In this document: in pieces, positions 47,608-56,027 of the stretch | Position numbering within the stretch: position 1 is the stretch's first letter | Layout: every line of letters starts with the position of its first letter | NCBI RefSeq assembly: GCF_003350535.1 | Contig: NZ_QQBB01000001.1 | Span: forward strand, 296,727-360,726 | Length of the DNA stretch: 64,000 bases | Origin: Microvirga subterranea | Lineage (GTDB): Bacteria; Pseudomonadota; Alphaproteobacteria; Rhizobiales; Beijerinckiaceae | Direction: 5' to 3' | The notes under the pieces: generated by a model | Databases searched by the model: none | Told to the model about the DNA's origin: nothing | The model's input: only the letters and a program-made list of their open reading frames with translations | Made by a program: the position numbers and the translations under genes

Positions 47608-48626
47608 TGACGAACGAAAACACGATCCTGATCTGGGGCGCCGGCGCCATCGGCGGAACGCTCGGCGCCTACCTGATCCGCGCGGGCGAGGACGTGGTGC
47701 TCGTCGACATCGTCGCGCCGCACGTGGAGGCCATGAACCGGGACGGCCTCGCCATCGAAGGCCCGGTCGAAACCTTCCGCCAGCCGGTCAAGGCGCTGAC
47801 CCCGGATCAGGTAACCGGCCGCTACAAGCGCATCATCCTGGCCGTGAAGGCGCATCACACTCGCGATGCGGTGCGCGCCCTTAAGGATCATCTGGCCGAC
47901 GACGGCTCCGTGCTGTCGGCGCAGAACGGGCTCAACGAACTCGTCATCGCCGAGGAGATTGGCGCCGAGCGCACCGTGGGCTGCTTCGTGAACTTCGGGG
48001 CGGACTGGCTCGAGCCCGGCCGCATCCTGTTCGGCAACCGCGCCGCCGTCGCGGTCGGCGAGATCGACGGCCGCATCACGGAGCGCGCGAAGGACTATCA
48101 TCGCCTGCTCTCGATCTTCGAGCCGAAGGCGGTGCTCACCGACAACATCTGGGGCTATCTCTGGGGCAAGCTCGGCTACGGGGCTCTCCTGTTCGTCACC
48201 GCCCTCACCAATGCCTCCATGTCGGAGAACCTGGCCTCCGAGAAACACTTCCCGGTGTTCCGCCGCGTCGGCCAGGAGGTCATGGCGATTGCCAAGGCGC
48301 GGGGCGTGAGCCCGCTCGGCTTCAACGGCTTCGACCCCGAGGCCTTCATGCCGGGCGCGAGCGAGGAGGCGGCGCGCCGTTCCGTCGCCGACATGGCGGA
48401 ATTCAACCGCCACACGGCCAAGACCCATTCGGGCATCTGGCGCGACCTCGCCGTGCGCAAGCGCAAGACGGAGGTCGATGCGCAGCTCGCCATCATCGCC
48501 GATCTCGGCGACGAGGCGGGCATCCCGACCCCTGCCCTCAGAAAGCTCGTCGGACTGATCCACGACCTCGAAGACGGCCGTCGCGAACTCTCCTGGTCCA
48601 CTCTTGATCTGATGCTCGAACCATGA
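47607..48626 (+). CDS. Ketopantoate-reductase-family (PanE/ApbA) dehydrogenase
   Basis: 339 residues. Rossmann motif GAGAIGGTLGAYL near residue 10, AVKAHHT (catalytic-loop lysine) near 75, and the ApbA_C helical domain about 185-320. Reduces 2-keto acids or oxidises 2-hydroxy acids with NADP(H). Whether it is the pantothenate enzyme cannot be told; its catabolic-operon setting suggests a paralogue with another substrate. ATG at 47607 overlaps the previous stop as TGATG. Confidence 0.85.
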   Translation: MTNENTILIWGAGAIGGTLGAYLIRAGEDVVLVDIVAPHVEAMNRDGLAIEGPVETFRQPVKALTPDQVTGRYKRIILAVKAHHTRDAVRALKDHLADDGSVLSAQNGLNELVIAEEIGAERTVGCFVNFGADWLEPGRILFGNRAAVAVGEIDGRITERAKDYHRLLSIFEPKAVLTDNIWGYLWGKLGYGALLFVTALTNASMSENLASEKHFPVFRRVGQEVMAIAKARGVSPLGFNGFDPEAFMPGASEEAARRSVADMAEFNRHTAKTHSGIWRDLAVRKRKTEVDAQLAIIADLGDEAGIPTPALRKLVGLIHDLEDGRRELSWSTLDLMLEP

Positions 48627-49378
48627 AGCTCGATTTCACCAATCGTCGCGCCGTCGTGACCGGCGCCGCCCAGGGTATCGGGCGCTCCATCGTTCAGGCT
48701 CTCGCAGCGGAGGGCGCCCAGGTTTGGGCGCTCGACCTCGACGCCGAGGGCCTGCGCGTCGCCGCGGAGGCGGGCGCCAGGGCGACCCGGACCCTCGACC
48801 TCGCCGACCGCTCGGCGGTGTCGGACGTGATGAACGAAATGGCCGCGGACCTCGGGGGCATCGACATTCTGGTCAACTGCGCCGGCGGCGTGCGCGGCCA
48901 GGTGGCGAAGCCGATCGAGGAGGTGAGCGAGCAGGACTGGCTCGTTCTGTTCGAGGCCAATGTGCATGGCGCGTTCTATTGCTCGCAAGGAGCGGCGCCG
49001 CACATGAAGCGCCAGGGCTTCGGCCGGATCGTCAATATCTCGTCCGGCGCGGGCCTGCGTCCGAGCCTGACCGGGATCCAGGCCTATACGGCCTCGAAGC
49101 ACGCTCTCGTCGGGCTCACCAAGCAGCTGAGCTTCGAGCTCGGCCCCCATGGCGTCACCGTGAACAGCGTCGCCCCGGGCTTCGTGCTGTCGAACCCGGC
49201 GACGCAGCGCCAGTGGGAGAGCTACGGTCCCGAGGGACAGGCGCGGCTGGTGGAGAGCATCCACACCCGGCGCCTCGGCCGCCCGCAGGACATCTCGGAC
49301 GCGGTGCTGTTCCTCTGCTCCGATGCCGCCGCCTGGATCTCCGGGCAGATCATCTCCGTCGACGGCGGACGCTCCTGA
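48623..49378 (+). CDS. SDR-family oxidoreductase of the peptide/imide operon
   Basis: 251 residues. TGAAQGIG (13-20), NCAGG, catalytic Ser in NISSG, YTASK (about 153-157), and C-terminal ISGQIISVDGG. FabG-like NAD(P)-dependent dehydrogenase. ATGA overlap with the preceding gene. Substrate unknown; with the PanE-like enzyme it could process hydroxy or keto acids released by the hydrolases. Confidence 0.87.
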   Translation: MKLDFTNRRAVVTGAAQGIGRSIVQALAAEGAQVWALDLDAEGLRVAAEAGARATRTLDLADRSAVSDVMNEMAADLGGIDILVNCAGGVRGQVAKPIEEVSEQDWLVLFEANVHGAFYCSQGAAPHMKRQGFGRIVNISSGAGLRPSLTGIQAYTASKHALVGLTKQLSFELGPHGVTVNSVAPGFVLSNPATQRQWESYGPEGQARLVESIHTRRLGRPQDISDAVLFLCSDAAAWISGQIISVDGGRS

Positions 49379-49379
49379 G

Positions 49380-49395
49380 GCCGGCTTGCGCCGGC
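49380..49395 (+). other. Intercistronic GCCGGC hairpin
   Basis: GCCGGC (49380-49385) and GCCGGC (49390-49395) around TTGC form a 6-bp stem just after the SDR stop, in the only gap (41 bases) of the operon. No T-run; an mRNA processing or attenuation stem rather than a full terminator. Confidence 0.45.
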
Positions 49396-49419
49396 TTCAC
49401 AACAACAAAGGGAAGGCCC

Positions 49420-50319
49420 ATGAATGACATCAGCAGCAGCCAGCCGTGGAGCTGGGACGAGAGCACCTGGCGCACCAAGGTCGAGCACGTCCGGGCCGGG
49501 CGCTCCCTGAAGCCCGCCCGCTGGAAGAACGGCGCGCGCTGCGCCGTCGCTCTCTCGTTCGATTCCGACCACGAGACCAACGAGCTGCGCGACGGCGGCC
49601 GGTCCATCGGGCGCATGTCGCAGGGCCAGTACGGCAACCGGCAGGGCGTTCCCCGCATCCTCAATGCGCTCGCGAAATACGACGCAAAGGCCACCTTCTT
49701 CGTGCCCGCGGTCGCCGCGCTCCTCTACGAGGACGAGCAGCGCCGGGTCGTGGCCGAGGGCCACGAGATCGGCATCCACGGCTGGATCCACGAGCTCAAC
49801 AGCCAGCTTCCCTACGAGATCGAACGCGACCTGATGTTCCGGGCCACCGACACCCTGGAGCGCGTCACGGGCGTGCGCCCCGTAGGCCTGCGCACCCCGT
49901 CCTGGGACTTCAGCCCCGACACGCTGCGCATCGAGCGCGAGCTCGGCCTCCTCTACGATTCCTCCCTCATGGCGGACGACGACCCCTACGAGCTCGTCGA
50001 GAAGGGCGAGCCGACCGGCATCGTCGAGTTGCCGGTGGAGTGGATCCGCGACGATGCGGTCTATTTCAACATGCACCGGTTCAACGGCCTGCGCCCGCAC
50101 ACGCCGCCGACCGCCGTCTACGACATCTTCTTCCGCGAGTTCGAGCGGGCCTACGAGGAAGGCGGCCTGTTCCTCCTCACTATGCACCCGCACGTGACCG
50201 GCTACCGCTCGCGCATCTGGATTCTCGAGAAGCTGCTGGAGGAGATCACGCAGCGCTCGGACGTGTGGATCGCGACCCATGCGGAAGTCGCCGCTTACGT
50301 GAAGCAGGAATGCGCCTGA
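49420..50319 (+). CDS. Cytoplasmic NodB-fold hydrolase (cyclic imidase/PuuE-like)
   Basis: 299 residues, no signal peptide or membrane helix, so not a wall-acting deacetylase. NodB motif 1 is FDSDHE (47-52, catalytic Asp and metal Asp), motif 2 HGWIH (120-124) and motif 3 RTPSWDFSP (about 152-160). Cytoplasmic members of this branch include PuuE allantoinase, cyclic imide hydrolase and Helicobacter PgdA. RBS AGGGAAGG precedes the ATG. Ring opening of a cyclic imide or hydantoin-like compound fits the operon better than polysaccharide deacetylation, but this is inference. Confidence 0.82.
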   Translation: MNDISSSQPWSWDESTWRTKVEHVRAGRSLKPARWKNGARCAVALSFDSDHETNELRDGGRSIGRMSQGQYGNRQGVPRILNALAKYDAKATFFVPAVAALLYEDEQRRVVAEGHEIGIHGWIHELNSQLPYEIERDLMFRATDTLERVTGVRPVGLRTPSWDFSPDTLRIERELGLLYDSSLMADDDPYELVEKGEPTGIVELPVEWIRDDAVYFNMHRFNGLRPHTPPTAVYDIFFREFERAYEEGGLFLLTMHPHVTGYRSRIWILEKLLEEITQRSDVWIATHAEVAAYVKQECA

Positions 50320-51374
50320 TGAGCGGGCCCCGCCGCGCCCGGGACTTCGGCCTCGCCTGCGGCGCGCTGCCCGCAGGCCCGCGCAACAGCATCTGTGACG
50401 TTCCGGGCGTGCGGGTTGGCCATCGCACCCTGAACCAGGGCGAGCTCCGCACCGGCGTCACGGCCATCGTGCCGCACGACGGCAACCTCTACCGCGACAA
50501 GCCGGTGGCGGCGGTGCATGTGCTCAACGGCTTCGGCAAGAGCGCGGGTCTGGTGCAGGTCGAGGAGCTGGGCGTCATCGAGACGCCGATCCTCCTCACC
50601 AACACCCTGTCGGTCGGCACCTGCTGCACGGCGCTCGTCCGCCAGGCGATCGCCCGGAACCCGGATATCGGCCGCGAGACCGCCACCGTGAACCCGGTGG
50701 TGTTCGAGTGCAACGACGGCTATCTCAACGACATTCAGGCCCTCGCCGTCACGGAAGACGACGCGCAGGCGGCCCTTGCCGGAGCCTCATCCGATTGCAC
50801 CGTCGGCGCGGTCGGCGCCGGCTGCGGCATGAGCACCTTCGGGTTCAAGGGCGGCGTCGGCACGTCCTCGCGCCGCCTCGACCTCGACGGCCGCGACTTT
50901 CATCTCGGTGTCCTGGTCCTGTCCAATTTCGGCCGTGCCGGCGACCTGCGGCTGCCGGACGGAACGCGCGCGTCGCCCGAGATGGCGGACACCGAACCCG
51001 CAGCCGAGAAGGGCTCCATCATCATCGTGGTGGCGACCGACATCCCGCTGAGCGACCGGCAGCTCAAGCGCGTGATCCGCCGCTCCGGCGTGGGGCTTGC
51101 GCGCCTCGGCTCGTTCTGGGGCCATGGTAGCGGCGACATCGCGCTCGGCTTCACCACCGCCAACCGCCTGTCGCACGACGAGAAGACGGCGCTCGTGACA
51201 ATCGACATCCTCAACGAGAACCGCATCGACCTCCTGTTCGAGGCCATGGCCGACGCGACCCAGGAGGCCGTGCTCGACGCCCTCGCGGCGGCCGGCCCCA
51301 TGACCGGCCGCGCCGGTCATCATCGCCCCGGACTCGCGGAAGTCCTCACCCACCTTCCTTCGACGAAAGCCTGA
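50319..51374 (+). CDS. P1-family (DmpA-type) aminopeptidase
   Basis: 351 residues. Self-cleaving Ntn-like peptidase; the family includes DmpA (L-aminopeptidase/D-amidase) and BapA beta-peptidyl aminopeptidases. The autocleavage site is readable as KG-S in KGSIIIVVATD, giving nucleophile S233 and a beta chain of 119 residues, close to DmpA. Also NDGYLND (132-138) and GAGCGMSTFGFKGGVGTSS. ATG 50319 overlaps the upstream stop as TGATG with AGGA 9 bases before; ATG 50310 would add three residues. Confidence 0.9.
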   Translation: MSGPRRARDFGLACGALPAGPRNSICDVPGVRVGHRTLNQGELRTGVTAIVPHDGNLYRDKPVAAVHVLNGFGKSAGLVQVEELGVIETPILLTNTLSVGTCCTALVRQAIARNPDIGRETATVNPVVFECNDGYLNDIQALAVTEDDAQAALAGASSDCTVGAVGAGCGMSTFGFKGGVGTSSRRLDLDGRDFHLGVLVLSNFGRAGDLRLPDGTRASPEMADTEPAAEKGSIIIVVATDIPLSDRQLKRVIRRSGVGLARLGSFWGHGSGDIALGFTTANRLSHDEKTALVTIDILNENRIDLLFEAMADATQEAVLDALAAAGPMTGRAGHHRPGLAEVLTHLPSTKA

Positions 51375-51378
51375 ACCC

Positions 51379-52347
51379 ATGACGTCCACAGCCGACAATG
51401 ATTTCGTCCTCGCCGTTCACGGCGGCGCCGGCACCATCCTGCGCAGCAAGATGACGCCCGAGCGCGAGGCGGCTTATCACGCGGGCCTGCGTCGCGCGCT
51501 GGATGCCGGGCGCAAGGTCCTGGCCGAGGGCGGCACGGCCCTCGACGGCGCGACCGCCGCCGTGATGGCGCTGGAGGACGAGCCCCTGTTCAATGCGGGC
51601 CGCGGCGCGGTCTACACCTCCGCCGGCAAGCAGGAGATGGATGCCGCCGTCATGGCCGGCCGGGACCGGGCGGCCGGTGCGGTGGCGGGGATCTGCGGCC
51701 CGCGCAACCCGATTCTCGCGGCCCGCGCCGTGATGGAGCATTCGGGCCACGTGTTCCTCATCGGCGAAAGCGCGATGCAGTTCTGCCGCGACCGGGGACT
51801 GGCCTTCGAGGAGCCCTCCTACTTCTTCACCGAAGCTCGCTGGCAGGCCCTGCAGGACACCCTCGCCATGCGCCGCAGCGGCCAGGAGGACCAGGACGAG
51901 TCGCGCAAGCACGGCACGGTCGGGGCCGTCGCGCGCGACCGCCACGGGAATCTCGCCGCCGCGACCTCGACGGGCGGCATGACGGCGAAGTCACCGGGCC
52001 GCGTCGGCGACAGCCCGGTGATCGGCGCCGGCACCTGGGCCGACAACGAAACCTGCGCGATGTCAGGCACCGGACACGGGGAGATCTTCATCCGCTATGC
52101 GGCGGGCCACGAGATCGCTTCGCGCATGCGTTACGCGAAACAGTCCCTGGACGAAGCCACGCGCGCGGTGGTGATGGATCTGCTGGCGCCTGTCGGCGGA
52201 TCCGGTGGCATCATTGCGGTCGACCGGACCGGCGCGGTGTCGCTGCCGTTCAACTGCTCCGGGATGTACCGAGGCTACGTGCGCGGCGACAATATCCTGC
52301 GGACGGCGATCTACGACGAGCCCTTCGTGGAGCTCCGCCAGGACTGA
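51379..52347 (+). CDS. iaaA: Isoaspartyl peptidase / plant-type L-asparaginase
   Basis: 322 residues. Ntn hydrolase that autocleaves before Thr180 in KHGTVGAVA; VHGGAGT (13-19), NAGRG (72-76) and TSTGGMTAKSPGRVGDSPVIGAG, whose parts GGMTAK and GRVGDSP bind substrate, are all present. Hydrolyses beta-aspartyl dipeptides (isoaspartyl-X) and asparagine. Last gene of the operon, 4 bases after the DmpA-type gene, closed by a hairpin terminator. Confidence 0.92.
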   Translation: MTSTADNDFVLAVHGGAGTILRSKMTPEREAAYHAGLRRALDAGRKVLAEGGTALDGATAAVMALEDEPLFNAGRGAVYTSAGKQEMDAAVMAGRDRAAGAVAGICGPRNPILAARAVMEHSGHVFLIGESAMQFCRDRGLAFEEPSYFFTEARWQALQDTLAMRRSGQEDQDESRKHGTVGAVARDRHGNLAAATSTGGMTAKSPGRVGDSPVIGAGTWADNETCAMSGTGHGEIFIRYAAGHEIASRMRYAKQSLDEATRAVVMDLLAPVGGSGGIIAVDRTGAVSLPFNCSGMYRGYVRGDNILRTAIYDEPFVELRQD

Positions 52348-52361
52348 GCCTGCCGAAACCG

Positions 52362-52387
52362 GCGCTTCGCCCCGTCAGGCGAAGCGC
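52362..52387 (+). terminator. Terminator hairpin of the peptide/imide operon
   Basis: Perfect 10-bp stem GCGCTTCGCC (52362-52371) / GGCGAAGCGC (52378-52387), loop CCGTCA, followed by TTCTCC, 15 bases past iaaA. The convergent kinase's stop codon (52375-52377) lies in the loop, so the right arm is coding on the other strand. Confidence 0.6.
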
Positions 52388-54516
52388 TTCTCCTCCTCGT
52401 CGGCCACTTCGGCCGCGATCAGCACCGACTCGATAGGGAACGTGATGACGCAGCGCACCCCGGCCGGCGCAAAGTCGAGCTTGATGTCGCCCCCGAGCTG
52501 CTGCGCCAATCCTCGCTGAATGAGTTTGGTGCCGAAGCCCTGCCGTTCGGGCTTCTTCACGAGCGGACCGCCCCTTTCCGTCCACTCCACGAGGAGCAGA
52601 GCAGGGCCAGGGCCGCTCGTGACGGCCCACATCACGGACAGTCTGCCGTTCTCGGCCGAAAGGCTTCCGTACTTTACGGCGTTGGTGGCGAGTTCGTGCA
52701 CCGCCAGCCCGAGAGCCAGCACGGCGCTCGGCTGTAGATTGACCTTAGGTCCCCTGAACCTGATCCGCTGGCGCAAGGCGTCCTGATAAGGATCGAGCTC
52801 GCTTCTGAGCACATCTTCGAGCAGCGCGCCGCTCCAGCTCGTGCTGGTGAGCAGGTCGTGCGTCTTGGCGAGGCCCTGGAGGCGCCCGATGAACGCGTCC
52901 CACGCGTAGGGGTCCCCCGCCTCCGCGGCCCGGCGCGTCATGGCGGCGACCGACTGCACCGTCGCCAGGGTGTTCTTGACCCGGTGGTTGAGCTCATGCA
53001 GCAGAAGCGCCTGCCGCTCGTCCGCCTCCCGCCCCTCCGTCACGTCCTGCGAGACGCCCACCATTGAGAGGGATCCGTCCGGGCTGAGGCGCGTGCGTCC
53101 GCTGATCCGGATCCAGTGCTCGCTCTGATCCGGCCAGATGGCGCGGTATTCCACATGCAGATCCGTCCGGTTCGCCATCGCATGCGCGACGGCCTCCGCC
53201 TGCTTGGGCCGGTCGTCCGGATGAATGGCCGCAACGAGATCCATGTAGGTGAAGGGCTCGTCCGGCGCGCGGCCGAAATTCGCCCTGCACATCGGACTGG
53301 TCAGGAACTCGCCCGTCGAGGGGTTGTACTCCCAGGACCCCAGTTCGCCCGCGCCGAGCGCAAGGCGCAGGCGCGCCTCGCTTTCCGCGACATGCGCCAG
53401 CACCTCCTCGCGAGACTGCTTCTGGCTGCGGATCGCCGTGGAGGCCTCGGCGAGCGCGTTCCGGATCGCTTCGAATTCCAGCACGCGGGTCGGCGGTCCG
53501 TCGACCGGCTCCCCGCGCCCCAAGGCCTGCGCGGATGCGACGAGCCGGTCGACCGGGCTCGCGATGGAGCGCGACAGGATCGCGGCCAGGACGCCGCCCG
53601 CGATCAGGACGGCCGCGAGCCCCAGAAGCCAAAGGAGCGGGCGCCACAGGGCCGCGGCGGTTTCGGATGCCGGGAGCCCGATGATGAACGACCAGCCATA
53701 GGCCTCCGAGCGGTTGAAGTAGGTGCGCACGGGAATGCCGTCCAGCGTCATGCTCTCCACATTGCCCTCCGCGGAGGACGCGATGGCTTGCAGCAGCCCC
53801 GGGCGGACGTACTGCCCGATGAAATGCTCTGGCTCCCGGGATCGGGCGACGATCTTGCCGCTCTGGTCCAGGACGGAGGCGCTCCAGCCCTCGGCGATGC
53901 GCTGGTCCTGAATGAGCTTCTGGAACACCTCGGAGCCGATGGCCGTCGAGAGCACGTAGGCGACCCTGTCGGCGACGACGACGGGCACGTCGAGCGTGAC
54001 GAGGCGCTGCTCGGTGATCGGCCGCACGGCGAATTCGGACAGTTCCGTCCGGCGCGTCTGCTGGATGCGGCGGATCGTGTCGGGCCTGATGCTGTCCGGC
54101 AGGGGCGTGCCATAGGCCACGCGCGTGTTCAGCAGCACCTTGCCGTCCATGCCGGTCAATACCACCCAGGCCGGCTCCGGCAGGCCCGCTTCCTTCGCCT
54201 GCCGATAGAAGGCCGCGAAGTCTCCGGTGCGGAGATGCGGCGAGGATGCCAGGATCCGCATGGCGGTCTCGGTCTTCTCGATCTCCCGATCGAGCGACAG
54301 GGTCATAGCGCGGGTGATGTCCTGCACGCGCAGATCCGTCGCCTGTCGCTCGGCCCGGTATACCGAGTAAAATCCGGCGCAGGCGATCACGATGGCCGGC
54401 AGCACGAGCGCCAGGACGAGGCCCCAGAGCATGTGGCGCAGCGAGATGCGCGACGCCCCGAAGGAGCGGCCCTCCATGGATCCGGCCTGGTCGGTTGTCC
54501 CACCCCTGTCGCTCAT
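52375..54516 (-). CDS. Membrane HWE-family sensor histidine kinase with PAS
   Basis: 713 residues. TM1 about 30-50, periplasmic Cache-like sensor about 55-295, TM2 about 298-325, HAMP-like linker about 325-385, a PAS domain about 405-505 (LGSWEYNPSTGEF...GVSQDVTE), and an HWE/HisKA_2 kinase: phospho-acceptor H521 in ELNHRVKN, HELATNAVKYG near 617, and VEWTERGGP near 653 (the W-x-E that names the family). Start at 54516 overlaps the previous stop as ATGA, making it the last gene of the phytochrome operon. HWE kinases often signal to PhyR and the general stress response. Confidence 0.9.
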   Translation of the reverse strand: MSDRGGTTDQAGSMEGRSFGASRISLRHMLWGLVLALVLPAIVIACAGFYSVYRAERQATDLRVQDITRAMTLSLDREIEKTETAMRILASSPHLRTGDFAAFYRQAKEAGLPEPAWVVLTGMDGKVLLNTRVAYGTPLPDSIRPDTIRRIQQTRRTELSEFAVRPITEQRLVTLDVPVVVADRVAYVLSTAIGSEVFQKLIQDQRIAEGWSASVLDQSGKIVARSREPEHFIGQYVRPGLLQAIASSAEGNVESMTLDGIPVRTYFNRSEAYGWSFIIGLPASETAAALWRPLLWLLGLAAVLIAGGVLAAILSRSIASPVDRLVASAQALGRGEPVDGPPTRVLEFEAIRNALAEASTAIRSQKQSREEVLAHVAESEARLRLALGAGELGSWEYNPSTGEFLTSPMCRANFGRAPDEPFTYMDLVAAIHPDDRPKQAEAVAHAMANRTDLHVEYRAIWPDQSEHWIRISGRTRLSPDGSLSMVGVSQDVTEGREADERQALLLHELNHRVKNTLATVQSVAAMTRRAAEAGDPYAWDAFIGRLQGLAKTHDLLTSTSWSGALLEDVLRSELDPYQDALRQRIRFRGPKVNLQPSAVLALGLAVHELATNAVKYGSLSAENGRLSVMWAVTSGPGPALLLVEWTERGGPLVKKPERQGFGTKLIQRGLAQQLGGDIKLDFAPAGVRCVITFPIESVLIAAEVADEEEKRFA

Positions 54517-55571
54517 CGCTGCTCGCCACCTCCCTGCATCGGCATCGTGACGCGGACGAGAATGGCGGGGTCGTCCTCCGGCCATTCGACAACGGCTTCG
54601 AGCTGGCGAGCCAGGGCTTTCAGGATGGTTCCGGTGCTGGAGTCGCGGGCCGCCTTCTTCTCCCCGGGGCTGAAGTAGTCGTCCGAAAGCTGGAAGTACA
54701 CGCGCCCGTCGCCGGAGCCCATCGCGAGCTTCAGCTTTCCGTGCCGGTGCTCGTAGGCATGGGCGAGGGCATTGACGACGATCTCATTGAACAGGAGCGC
54801 CATCGGGGCGGCCTTCGCGGCCTCCACCTCGATGGTCCCGACATCGAATTCCGGGACGATGCGGACAGCCTCCATGTTGGCGGTCAGCTCCTCGCAGAGG
54901 CTCCTGGCGAAGGTCGCCGCATCGAACCGGGCGGAGCCCTTACCGTCGTAGAGATCCCGATGCGCGGCCGCGAGCGCATTGAGGCGCTGCCGCATGTAGC
55001 CGAGGGCGTCGCGCACATCCTTGTTGTCCGCCTGGCGGATGTCCATCCCGATGAGCGACATGAGGAGCTGCAGGTTGTTCTTCACCCGGTGGTCGAGCTC
55101 GTGCAGCAGGGCCGTCCGCTCGTCCAGGAGCTGGTGCAGGGCCTCCTGGGCTCGCCGCCGCTCGATGCGCGCGTGAGCTTCGGACAGGGCGCGCAGAACC
55201 GTCGCAGGCAGGCGCTCGAGCCGCTGCTTCAGGACGTAGTCCGTCGCACCCCGCTTCAGGGCCTCGATCGCCACCTCCTCGCCCAGCGTTCCGGACACGA
55301 AGATGAACGGCGTGTCGGGGCAGAACTCCCGCGCCAGGTCGAGCGCGCTCAGCCCGTCGAAGGCGGGCAGGAAGTAATCGGCCAGGATGAGGTCCCAGCA
55401 GGTCTCGCGAATGGCCTTGGTGAAGTCGGCGCGGCTGACGACGTTGTCGATCTCGGCCGCGAGACCGGCGGAGGCCAGCGTTTCCGTCACCAGCTCGACG
55501 TCGAGCACGCTGTCCTCCAAGAGGAGGATGCGCAGCGCACGATCCGTCTGAGGTGCAACGGGCTGGTCCAT
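54513..55571 (-). CDS. Receiver-HisKA_2/HWE hybrid histidine kinase, soluble
   Basis: 352 residues. An N-terminal receiver (about 12-130, phospho-acceptor D65, K115) is joined to a HisKA_2-type kinase: H161 in ELDHRVKNNLQLL, and an ATPase domain about 225-345 with FNEIVVNALAHAYEHR. No sensor of its own, so its input must be phosphotransfer to D65 or protein contact. It follows the single-domain receiver gene by 9 bases. Confidence 0.9.
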   Translation of the reverse strand: MDQPVAPQTDRALRILLLEDSVLDVELVTETLASAGLAAEIDNVVSRADFTKAIRETCWDLILADYFLPAFDGLSALDLAREFCPDTPFIFVSGTLGEEVAIEALKRGATDYVLKQRLERLPATVLRALSEAHARIERRRAQEALHQLLDERTALLHELDHRVKNNLQLLMSLIGMDIRQADNKDVRDALGYMRQRLNALAAAHRDLYDGKGSARFDAATFARSLCEELTANMEAVRIVPEFDVGTIEVEAAKAAPMALLFNEIVVNALAHAYEHRHGKLKLAMGSGDGRVYFQLSDDYFSPGEKKAARDSSTGTILKALARQLEAVVEWPEDDPAILVRVTMPMQGGGEQR

Positions 55572-55580
55572 CGGGCCTCC

Positions 55581-56027
55581 CTAGCCGCCGTTTCGCGGCG
55601 GCGGCTCGTTGAGGATCGCCCAGAAGACGCCGAGGTCCTGGATCGCATCGAAGAACTCGCGGAAGCCCACGGGCTTCACCACGAAGGCGTTCACGCCGAG
55701 TTCGTAGCTGCGCACCACGTCGCTCTCCTCCCGCGAGGAGGTGAGCATGACCACGGGCGTGTGCCGCAGGACCGGGTCCGCCTTGACCTTCTCCAGGACC
55801 TCGAGGCCATCCACCTTCGGCAGCTTGAGATCGAGCAGGACGACGGCAGGGTCGCTGGTGTTGCGGCTCTCGTGCACGCCGCGGCGGTACAGAAAATGGA
55901 GCGCCTCCGCGCCGTCGCGGACGACCACGACTTCGTTGGCGAGCTGGCTCTGCTCCAGGGCAGCCAGCGTCAGTTCGATATCCTTCGGGTTGTCTTCGAC
56001 CAGAAGAATAGGCTTCAGTTCCGGCAT
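55581..56027 (-). CDS. Single-domain response regulator (Rcp1-like)
   Basis: 148 residues, one receiver: acidic pair ED (11-12), phospho-acceptor D66 in LLDLKLP, T96, K118. The extended loop LYRRGVHESRNTSDP is typical of the phytochrome partners (Rcp1/BRR type). No output domain. Its ATG abuts the bphP stop with no gap, so it most likely takes phosphate from BphP. Confidence 0.92.
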   Translation of the reverse strand: MPELKPILLVEDNPKDIELTLAALEQSQLANEVVVVRDGAEALHFLYRRGVHESRNTSDPAVVLLDLKLPKVDGLEVLEKVKADPVLRHTPVVMLTSSREESDVVRSYELGVNAFVVKPVGFREFFDAIQDLGVFWAILNEPPPRNGG

